Shown: positions 53,857 to 64,000 of the stretch, piece after piece
How the letters are laid out: each line of letters begins with the position of its first letter
How positions within the stretch are numbered: position 1 is the first letter of the stretch
Origin: Trichoplax adhaerens
Taxonomy: Eukaryota > Placozoa > Uniplacotomia > Trichoplacea > Trichoplacidae
Length of the DNA: 64,000 nt
Direction of reading: 5' to 3'
Assembly (NCBI RefSeq): GCF_000150275.1
Contig: NW_002060945.1
Span: 7,066,461 to 7,130,460 of the forward strand
The notes under the pieces: model-generated
What the model saw: the letters and a program-made list of their open reading frames with translations, nothing else
Told to the model about the DNA's origin: nothing
The model's database searches: none
Made by a program: the position numbers and the translations under genes

Positions 53857-56800
53857 TTATGAATTTCCATCCACGAATATTTTTAGAGATTTTTCTTTTC
53901 TAGTAGAGGTCGTCGACAACTTGGTATTATACAATCTAAGCAAAAATATGTTTTGTCATATTTAGCATATAACTACTGCAACTTGACAATGTTTAATCCC
54001 TTTTTACTCAAACGTACTTGATATTTTCTTGCCTACGAATTTCATCCCTTTTTGCGGCCGATAATTCCATTGCTTTTTCCTTTTTATCCCTGGGACCAAT
54101 AATTATTTTTGGATTAGTAAGGTCACTCTTGTAATTCTACATAAAGTTTTATTCTATTTAATCGATCTAAATATTATCGTATCGGATTTACAATTCAGTA
54201 TATCAAATGATATAAAATCATAACTGCTTACTTATAAATGAATACAGTAATGCTAGGAATGCTGACAATGTGCCATTTTGAAGATGTTGCCGGATACCAA
54301 TCATGGTTATCATCCAGCTCTAGAGTAGATATATTTACTGGAAATGTTCCTTGACCCTTAAATAATAAAAATTATTTTCACGTTTACGAGCAAAATGCGA
54401 TATGCATGATGTAAACTTCAAACAGTAATCTAACAAAATACCTATACCACTGACACCAATATCTATCTCGTATGATAACTTAATCTTACCAGAGTAATAA
54501 CTATGTCTTCAACATGTAGTTTGCTTATTTCAGCAATCTATTGATAGAAAGAGTAACATTCTAAATGCTTACAATGCTTTCAAAAATGTCCAAGCTGATA
54601 TTAATAAACGCTTAATAATTCGATTGCCTTGAAAGTTAAAAACAATACTTCAAATTCTTTACCTTCATAAATAAGTCATTTGAAGCTGGAGAATCTAGGA
54701 TAACTTCTGTATAAGGACCAAGGGTAAAAGTTGATGGCTGCCAGTGTCTAACAAGCACTGGTACCTGGTTCATTGAAACGATCGCTTCTTCGGCTAATAT
54801 AAAGAAAACAGACCTTTAATTGTACAATATATTGCAATTGTATATCGTAGTACTGTAGAAGAGTGCCAGTAATTCTTTCATGCCTGGTAAGATTGTAATA
54901 TATAATTCAAAAGTATTCAAGGATAGACCAGAAAGAATTGAATCAAAAACATGATCATCCAAATAAACTTTTCCAGAACAAGTGTACCCTTTTTTTCTCA
55001 GACGTATTCTACAGTAGTCAAGCATGAAATGAATAAAAACCAAAATTAATATTCGGTAAAAAATTGGATAAAGGTTGCTTATCATTGACATACCTAGATA
55101 ATGGTATTTCTTTTCCTACTGCTTCATTGACTTGTTGCGAGATCTTGCTCTTGAATTCACGAGCAGTAGAACCTTCTTTTATAATCTCTTCGGTGAAAAA
55201 CTGTACCGGCTTTAAACATAAGAATAAAGATTTTTCGTTAACTATTTTCAAACAACTACAACATACACAATCTTTTAATTCTCTTTTTCTGTACGCAGTA
55301 TAAGAATCTAAATAAACATACCCGATCTGAATTTATGTCCAACCAGGATAAAGAGACACGGTGATCACCCTTCTCCAGTGCTCTTCCAGGTTTTATCAAC
55401 AAGTGAACCTCGCTTGATTGTGCACTAAAGGTTTCATCTGTAGACATCATTTCAATCTCACTCCCACTTCCAAGTATACGACATACCTACATGATGATGA
55501 TTAAAATCATAATTAAATATGATAGAAAATTAGTGCGGCTCTGTTTATTTGTTCTATTTCAAATGCAATATCAATTTCTAAGGCATGAGTTACTTTATTA
55601 CCTTAAAGCAGTTCGTCGGCAAACCAACATCTGGTTGAATAAATTCCTTAAACTCTGATAACGACATTCTCTTGTCGATCTTCTTTGTAACCTCTATACC
55701 ATAACACATGCAATAATAATGTTACCATAGAGAAATTGAACATGCAATTATAAATTACCAATAAGCTATTTAGAAAATTGCTAATAACATTTAAGATACC
55801 TATATCTATCTAAAAATATTCTTTATATCATTAATCCTATAATTTAATTATCAAAAAAGGCTATGTAACCTGTTGTATTCTTCTGATTCTGTGATAATGC
55901 CATTTTTATGTGAAGTGTAATTAAATTGTTGTGATAATCGAGAACTTTGAATAATTTCGAATTGTTAAACTCTTCTTTTGCATCTTCCTTATCTTTATAT
56001 TCTATATATAGCTATAGAAATAGGCCAAGTCGTACATACGTTACACTACATTTTTAACGTCAGGACGGAAAATTCTTTCAAAGATTGAAAAGCTGAAATT
56101 AAAATTTACCCTGCAAGCACGTGACGGATAGTCATGAACGTCATGCTGACGATCTAATAGCTTCAATCCAGTATAAGAAGACTGCGCAAATCTAATTGTA
56201 TCATCCTCGGATAAACCTAAACGCTGCAGGAAGAAAGGTGATAACGGGGTTATTGTAGGCCAATTGCCAAGTCCGTTCTTCAGATATATATTCACATGAA
56301 TATACGACAAACCTTTTTAGTTAGGTCAGCCAGTTCATATGCTTTGCTAGCGTAAGGAATTTTAACAAACACTGAATCTTCAACAGTTCCTGCTTCTAGA
56401 TTTACTTCAAGTAACTTAATGCTCATGTCTATAATGTGCAAAATATACGGTATGAATCTGATGATAATTTTAGCTTGAATACAAGTAAGATTTGTAGTGT
56501 ACCATCTGATTTAAAAGTTTGAAAATCTTGATGCTCGTGACACCACTCCAAGAGTAGTTCAAATATCGGCCTAATGCCCTCGAAAGCTTCTTCAACTGTC
56601 TTCTCCTTAAAAAGAATTATGGAGTATATCAAAATAAAATACAAACTCGTAATAATTGAAGAAGTACAAAATTGAACTATGCGATACGATGTACTTGTAA
56701 GTAACATACCTCAAGCCCTTCGAAAGACTTGTCTACTAACTCGTTACAGGATTCATACTTTACGATCCGACAACGATCTAACGGTACGATGTTTTCAAGT

Positions 56801-59800
56801 TCAAGCAACTGTAGACAAAAGTAACACAGTTTAATACTAATACATTACATCACACAATCAATTTGTCTAAGCCTTTACAATATGAATAATTACTTTGTGG
56901 GCAACTTTAGTTGCTTCACGAAGAGTTATATCCTTATTTATTTCAAGTTTCTTTTCTACCAATGTTTTCTGTATAGGGTGAGAACCAAAGAGTTTAAATC
57001 TATACGTCATTCGCTCGTATTCTAACTTCCTTTTGTGGTCATCTTCTTCTTTCTTCAAGTTTTCAATTGCATTATTGATATGTGGAGGAAAGTTACCAAA
57101 ATCCATAAACTTGCTATTACGAGATCTGTCAATTTGTCGATACATCAACATATATGCATTTGAAGAACTAGCAAACATCGATGTATAATATCGTCTTATT
57201 TCTCCACCACCGTAAGCTTTCTCAATGTCTTGTTCATTAACCTATGATAAGGTCATAGTAGTAACATTTATAAAATCATATATAAGCTTTCAAAAAGCCT
57301 TGTTTAAAGAATCGTGTGTATAGTAACCTGCGTTACAGACTGATCATTAAAGCAGTACCAGTTGTTGTCATCAAAAGATCTAGAACCGAACATTAAAAGG
57401 ATAGCATAAGACAATGAAGACCTCTATTGCATATTTGTATCATATATAAGTGTATGAAGGTTCATATACGTACTTTATGTAGGCATAATAATGGCCCCCG
57501 ACGGCACTTCCGGAATGTATCATAATTGAGAATAATTCATAATTTAATTGAGTCTAGAAATGATTAATAGTATTAGTATTATATAAAGAAATCGCGAATT
57601 GCCACTATAAGGCAAACTATAGTAAATGAAGGCATTTATTACGAATAATTTTATTTTATTATACATAATAGATCAATATATAATGCCATAGCAATTTAGA
57701 ATTTTTAAGCATCACCTGCTGATCTTCCAAAAATTCGGATAAATTTAAAATATAAGGAAAGGTAACCCTATCGAAATAAGACGCAAGAGTAAATTATAAT
57801 CAAATGTTAAAAATCTAAAACAACCAATATGACATACTAATATACCTATCATTTAGCTTCATCCGCTGAAGCGTATGATAATCAAATGAAAATCTTTTGG
57901 AACAACTAAATTCCCATCTATACGTAAAAATACGAAAATGGCATAATTTTACATATATTTATTTGATTAAGCCTTTTATTCTTAGATAAACAATCTCTAT
58001 CTCTAAGTACCTGTATAAAGCATTTCTAACTCCGGCGTCATGAATAACGTTTGCAATAAACTATTTAGGTAGCAAGTCATCGCGTGATTGACCAATCCAA
58101 CATAACCTAACGCAGAGATTACAACGTTAGACATTAGCGCTGAACTATTTTGTAAATGATGTACGGTATATTAACAGCTAGATACTGCAACATATTTCAT
58201 TATTGTAGAGTAATACCTGTATACGTGTACGAGTATCCTATCAAAGATCATGCCCATAACGAGCATTTTTTGAGATCAATATTGCAGCTATAGTAATATT
58301 ATTACGATAAGCCGTATTAAGAACGCGTGCGTGATATTGCACCACTAGACTATGAGTATCTATAAGTGTTTCATTATGATGGTTGTATGTCATAAACTAA
58401 AGTAAGACAGTTAAGATAACTTACCAATCCTACTTCTTTCTTCATTCAAATTATTGCGGAATATATTACTGTCACTTTTCCAAGTATGAGACTTCACTTC
58501 ATCATTTAAAGCCTAAATAATTTTATGGTATGATTGAGTACATCCCGTTTATTCATGATTCCCAATTTCACTTTTACTCAAAATATGATTATCATTCATC
58601 TTCTTCATTATTATAATGGCAAAATGTAACGTAAACTACTGCATTTTCGTTCCACTATTTTCAACATCGCATCAACACGTCGCCATATCTCAACGCATCG
58701 ATGCATATAAGATTGTATCAAATTGCCAATAGAAGTAACACTGTACAATTTCAATCCTTGCCTGCAATATACGACTCTACTCATCATCATCACAAAAGTA
58801 TACCATTTTGTATCAACATCGACTGCTAGTAGCAACCATCATGATGAATGTAGCAACTATCATGATGAATGCTCTACATACTGTTTGGTGAAACTCCACA
58901 AGCAACGTTTATCTAGCAATTCAATGACTCGTCATTTTAATGCAATTAAGTTTAATCGGTCTGACTAGTACAGAATGGACTGTACATACAACAAAATACG
59001 TCTTTTTCGATATTGAATGTATAGTATTGCATTGTATACGCATACGTCGTGCCGTTTACTAATGCATGAGTACTGCGTAAAGTCATGGAAAAGTCGGTAA
59101 TAGTGAACTAATTAACGATCTATGAATAATTTTATGGCCATCTATTGGGGCATTATCTTATTAGCTCACTATCAAGAGTATGGCATGGAAGCCATTCCTC
59201 TACTTGTTGCTGTATGGTGGCAAGCAAGCTAATTGTACTGTATCCTTTTCCATGCAAGTCTAAATATAGCACGCAATATAGTATATTGTAAAAATTGATC
59301 ATCGATACAGGTCGGCAAGTGTTTATGTTCAGTAAACTGCAAGGTGGAGTTCCTACATGCTAGAAAGTACATGAACTCATTTTATCCCTATTTTACTGCT
59401 AGATTATTCAAGGAGTAACACCTTAGCAAGCTATCACGTTGAATTTGAAGTACATACTGTAAGTGATTTTAGAGTGTCATCAAATCCAATAACAATGATA
59501 GAGTGGTGAAATAATAAAGCAGAAAGTAATATCAATTATGTTTCCAATCATGCCATAACCAATTCGTGTAGCTTAATTAGCGTAATCTTTGACTTGATGA
59601 TACCAGTATGATCCAGATCATCATCACAATCTTGATCGATCAATACGACAGTAGTAGACTATGAGTACTAATTGTTATCATTATTATTAATTATTACTAG
59701 TATGGTCAGTAGTAGGCTCAACAACGATCGATATGCACTGATGATTGACCTAACCTTAATAGGCAGAACTCCATTTTTCTTTCGAAGTGCCAGAAAGATT

Positions 59801-60099
59801 CGAGCATTATCGTTAACATCATACTTAGGGATTAATTCGCTATCTTTAAGGCATTGCTCAGAATTGATATCTAACAATTTCTCCGCACTGCAATCTTTGT
59901 TACTATGTCGCCACCATAATTCGAATGAATGATGATCGTAATCTGCCATTTTGGCCACATCTCGATAGATTGTAGCATTGGTGGAGGAAGCACTCAAGTT
60001 GATAGTAAAGTCGCGGCATTCGGCTGTCCGATCACGAACTATAAATGTAAAGCGTTTCTGATTGTCATCAGCTCCTTCAACAGCGGTCATTTGTACCAT
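53857..60099 (-). CDS. USP47: USP47 deubiquitinase, about 22 exons, with the catalytic middle missing
   Basis: Cysteine protease that removes ubiquitin; in other animals it acts in DNA repair and signalling. Exons in transcript order: 60099-59755, 58512-58425, 58106-58011, 57917-57846, 57767-57716, 57553-57474, 57379-57328, 57241-56894, 56808-56710, 56605-56503, 56428-56313, 56223-56110, 56011-55870, 55693-55602, 55486-55322, 55209-55094, 55008-54854, 54793-54663, 54537-54490, 54356-54246, 54136-54018, 53935-53857. That is about 900 residues, against about 1375 in human. The Cys box reads [19 protein letters not shown] (Cys near 156), the His box [11 protein letters not shown], and the third site [20 protein letters not shown] ends the USP fold. 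The C-terminal ubiquitin-like domains include [31 protein letters not shown] and a terminal [12 protein letters not shown]. Between the Cys box and [18 protein letters not shown] about 150 residues are absent, and the phases do not match (1 against 2). The long acidic linker of vertebrate USP47 is also missing. All other junctions agree. Confidence 0.87.
57918..58010 (-). other. 93-nt interval where USP47 catalytic-core exons should lie
   Basis: The preceding exon leaves one base of a codon and the next needs two. No exon inside this interval repairs the frame without a stop. The palm and zinc-finger part of the USP fold would need about 450 bases of coding sequence, which this locus does not have. 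Confidence 0.65.
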
Positions 60100-63000
60100 T
60101 TTCAGGTACTTTTTAAGCGATGCTCGTTCGCGTTCAACAAGAAAATTTTGATTTAGATTTTAGTTTTAATCTACCAGCCGACAAGTGACAATTGCAATGC
60201 GGCGGCAGTCAGCAAGAGTTCACTATGAACTCTCTGCTGTAAGTCCAGTACAGTATACAGTAAGTCAATAGTACTATACTGTATTTAAGGCGTTAAGGCG
60301 TAGTTCGGTAGTTGTGATACAGCGAATATAGGTTCAAGTTGTCCGGTTGTCCGTAGTACAGTACAGTACGTTGCTGTCGCGTGTACTGTACTGTACTGTA
60401 CAGTACAGTACAGTAGAAAAGACTTTTTGTACAGTAGTACTGTAATCTAGCCATCGTGCTGTCCAGTGTACTGTGCTATACAGACTTGACAGATGTACAG
60501 ATGCGTGATACAGTACTATATTGTACTTTGCGCACTGTCAAAGGGCTGTACAGCGATGTGCATCCAATTTCGAATTATTAGATCTAGACCTGAGAAAGGT
60601 TCAGTAAAATGCTGTTCAAATTGAAAATTCTTTCAATTTGAACCGCTATTAGTATAGGGGGAAATGGAAGGGATCGAATTCAATGCACACTTCTGTACTG
60701 TACTCTGGCTTTTACTTACTTTACAAATTTTACTGTCATTTCCCATTAATTAAGTACGCGTACAGCATATCTCGCGTAGGCATATCATTTTGTCGGATGA
60801 TTATACTAGTAAATGATAGAGTATTTGAATCAGTGTAACTTTCATCAATTTTCAATATTGTTTCTATAGTCTTAACAGACACAATAAATTCTTACATCAT
60901 TATACGATTTTCGTAGGTCATGATACCGTAGTAACATTGATGTGAATTGTGTGAACTGTTCTCGCTCTCTTTTATTTATTTGTTAGTCTACAATCTTGTT
61001 ATTGCTGTCTACTCGATACTGTATGACGTTGTTGGTAATATACATCGAGGTTTTAAATAAATTAGGCGTCTCCCCATTCGATTAAATTTACTCAATAGCA
61101 CTGGAAGCTCTTGACTTCATGAGAAAAATCTTGCAGATTTCTGGTGGTATAGCAGCACAGGGCGGAAAAATCGACCCACAGAGCGAAAGTTAATGCGGAG
61201 ATTTCGAGGTTACGGGCTTGCTAATGTTTGATGCGCAAACTCAGTACTGTCGCTGTTTCCTAGAGACAACGAGACATTTTTGTCAAAATCTTAGATCAAT
61301 GTTTCTAGTAGTCTGCGCAAAAGGTATCGATCAGTTTAGCTCCGATATTTTCTATGTCAGTCAGCATGATCAGTTCGAATTGGACTCTAACTTGTCTGTG
61401 TCCGAGTACATATCTAATTGCTATCTACTAAACTATACTGTATAGTTCGCCTAGTAATTTATAATTTGTTGGCCAATTGAATACACAATGGCTACAATTT
61501 CTATTAATGAAATTGCCTGAAATACCAATTATACATAAGATATAGTCGTAAAAGTAAAAAATACGCCTACCCACCATTTCCTCCTAGCGATTATAGTAGA
61601 TAGTAAATTGTTTATATTTTGTCCGTTCTCACAATCATTTCTATTCCAGTCTCAATGAAATACGACTAAAGTGAACATAAGAAGGTCCGTTTGACATTAC
61701 AGCGATATCTATTTTCTTTAATCATGCAGGTATGAGTGGATCGTGTTGTATCCAGGATAGCGATAAAATATCAGTCGATTAAAGAGAACTTTCAAGATCG
61801 CTGAAATCGACAACATAGCCCATCGCAAACCAGCTCATTGACAAGGTGACGAAAAAGCCAAATCTACAAATCTTCTCCCTAAACAGCATATCCGGTCACT
61901 AAAATTCGTCTAAAAAGAAACACTTAGGAATACTTATCTAATTCTACAGATTTTCAGTGATTTGTACGCCTTTAACTTTACGTTTTAAGCACTATATTTA
62001 AGAACTAACTTTCTTATACAAAATTTAGGGCTTATATATTTTTTACAGTAATTAGAATTCATAATTATATAATTAGTATCAAAACCACCTATAAAATCAG
62101 ATGGTTAAATTACATCTAAATGCTTAATCATAACGGTGATATTGAAGAAGATCGATATCCGATAATTTAAGACTATTAGGTTACAATATGTCTATTTTCA
62201 GAACTATTAAGGCACACTATGCGATCTAATGTAAATCAGTCACAATCACATATTACGGTACAAGATACGTAAAGTTCGAACTATCTCGCAATCGAAATAA
62301 AGCTACGTCGCCAAGCATTGCAAAACTACCCTACGTTGAGATAGCACCGTGACATAGCCCAATGTTAATGGAATGTCGCTAGATAGTTAAGCATTTAATA
62401 TGATCAGATATACCAAAGAAAACGAGGGAAAGAAATTTATCAATCTTAGACATTCTAACATATGCAAATAATTATATTCATGAATATCGCCTTTATTGTT
62501 GCTTCAACATACGGTAGTTCTGAAAATTAGTCAATTTTCAACTACTGGATGAACAACATCCTTCTTAAACAAATGCCACTTTTCATTAATTATATATTAT
62601 TCGCCATTCTTGCAATATAGGCTTGATTGCATTCGCTTATAATGTACGCCGTGTTCTTACAATTGCAATGGAAATAGTTAAACAATTAATTTTCCCTTGC
62701 GAAATCGATGATGTTAAATCTCTTGAAGACACTTGCATAGTCTAGTACCCAATAGTGCTCATTTATTACAGCTATAGTAATTACAATTTATTGCACTATT
62801 TTACTTCAATATTAATTCAAAAAACCATATTGATTCTCTTTATCCTGATAATTTTCCGTTGCTTAAACATAGACACCTTCATAGTCTAGAATGCAAGAAC
62901 AATCTATTATGCTGTTTTACTTTGGTAGCAATTCCAATAACCAAGTTGATTCTCATGCCCTGATAATATATATAATATGATCTACCATTGTATGAACTAC

Positions 63001-64000
63001 ATTTAGCACGGTTTACCAATAAGAAAAAACTACTCATGATGGCATTTTATCCTATGAAAACCGAGCTTAACGCGTATATCTATAAGATTAACTTTTCTTG
63101 ATGAAGAATTTTTTCCTTGCGAGTTTCTCATAAGCCTTTCACAAGCTGCGATCAGCTAGCTAGTAGCTATATTAGTCAAATAATTCTTATTATTTTGTAG
63201 GTGCCATACAAATTCTTTAGATGCGTGAAACTTACGTACCCTCTAACAATTAACACTTTTAATTCTTTTCGAAATTTTTTAATACTATAACTTTGTCTTG
63301 ATACTACATTTGATCAGGAGTAATTATTTTTTCCTTGCGCAATTCTGACATCATTCAGAGTATTAAAGTAATGATATATAGAATTAACTTAATAATACTA
63401 GCCCAAAGATAGTAAACGCAATTCTTAAGATTTGTTTCTTTGTTACAAAGACATCAATGTCCTTGTCATCTATTTTTGAGAAATTTATTCGTGTTAAAAC
63501 AAATCATCGACCTTTTTAAGCTGATTTTTATGCGGTATTTTTCTGTTACGATCCGATCCTTGCATAAAGATTTTACTGATCACATCGAAAAGAAAAGTTT
63601 ATGTTTATCAAGAAATAAATATTGAAAAGCCTTTCAATTTTAAATAATAATCCATACCAAGAAAATGAGAATTACTGCAAATAATTTAAGAAGGGAAATT
63701 GTTAACTATTCCTACTGCACCCTATTGATATCGTTTACAGTGATTGTATCACTAAATTACATTAAAAGTTAACTAGCAATAGAATGTGTAAGATTTTAGC
63801 AACATGTAGAAATAAACATGATTTAAGGCCGAAGTATGCTATTTCCTTTTGCATCCGTAATTACTATAGTACCACTTAGGACACATTGGACAGTGAAGAG
63901 TGTATTAAGTAACAGTCACCATCATTTCTTTAAAGATACTACGCCTAAACAAAGCTTCTGAATTATTTAATCATATTAATGACAAAGACCAAAACTTTCA
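60100..64000. other. 5' flank of USP47 and following region, no gene seen
   Basis: The first 400 bases carry TGTAC/GTACA repeats. Beyond them I see no recognisable exon. A 75-codon frame at 61218-61445 and a short frame ending near 61193 show no family motif. At about 62700-62970 some words recur (CATAGTCTAG, CCTGATAAT), suggesting an old, decayed duplication. Confidence 0.45.
60355..60416. repeat. TGTAC/GTACA cluster upstream of USP47
   Basis: GTACAGTACAGTACG is followed by about four TGTAC units running directly into about four GTACA units (60382-60414). This forms a perfect-armed palindrome that ends about 260-310 bases before the USP47 start codon. Confidence 0.8.

Noticed and set aside
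56041-56109. Extension of the USP47 exon ending 56110 to a stop at 56041
   Set aside because: The donor GTAAAT at 56109 joins in phase 0 to an exon starting at 56011 and gives the spacing expected for USP47, so the extension is intron.
58611-58835. 74-codon minus-strand frame
   Set aside because: It lies in the first USP47 intron and has no similarity to the USP47 N-terminus.
59668-59754. Continuation of the USP47 first exon past GVLPIK
   Set aside because: A GTTAGG donor after Lys joins in phase 0 to the next exon, and the continuation is low-complexity.
61218-61445. 75-codon plus-strand frame near the right end
   Set aside because: There is no motif, no clear splice context and no neighbouring coding exons.
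1-64000. Prokaryotic or organellar features (operons, CRISPR arrays, insertion sequences, rRNA or tRNA genes)
   Set aside because: The window is spliced animal nuclear DNA. I saw no direct-repeat array with regular spacers and no transposase, and no tRNA or rRNA was recognised by eye.

Overview
This is animal nuclear DNA: AT-rich, with short GT-AG introns and small exons, no operons, and genes on both strands. I reconstructed seven spliced protein genes by hand: a B-type cyclin, an ER-membrane bZIP factor of the CREB3 family, a D-type cyclin, cortactin, MDM2, calcyphosin-2 and USP47. A full-length MDM2 in such a compact, AT-rich, early-animal-like genome fits a placozoan (Trichoplax/Hoilungia type), in which MDM2 and p53 are known to occur. 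The organism is an inference. The gene identities rest on motifs and on exon phases that agree at almost every junction.

Layout. Cyclin B lies on the minus strand (1036-3092). About 3.6 kb away, head to head with it, is the CREB3-type gene on the plus strand (6676-12099). A roughly 7 kb gene-poor stretch with palindromic repeats follows. Cyclin D is on the plus strand (19150-24267). A 2 kb minisatellite (26611-28590) then runs to about 120 bp before the cortactin start codon (plus, 28707-36410). Cortactin meets MDM2 tail to tail (minus, 37516-40832). Calcyphosin-2 (minus, 43782-50182) and USP47 (minus, 53857-60099) follow in the same direction. The last 3.9 kb holds no gene I can support.

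Shared themes. Cyclin B and cyclin D are cell-cycle regulators that keep the expected destruction box, LxCxE motif and Thr-Pro degron. MDM2 (ubiquitin ligase) and USP47 (deubiquitinase) act in ubiquitin signalling. Cortactin links Arp2/3 and F-actin. The CREB3-type factor carries a signal from the ER membrane to the nucleus. I see no evidence that these neighbours are co-regulated.

Most notable are the cortactin repeats, encoded by exon pairs of exactly 55 and 56 nt; a predicted 7-nt microexon in cortactin and a 20-nt one in calcyphosin-2; a USP47 locus in which the middle of the catalytic domain is missing and the flanking exon phases do not match; and TGTAC/GTACA repeat clusters that recur upstream of several genes.
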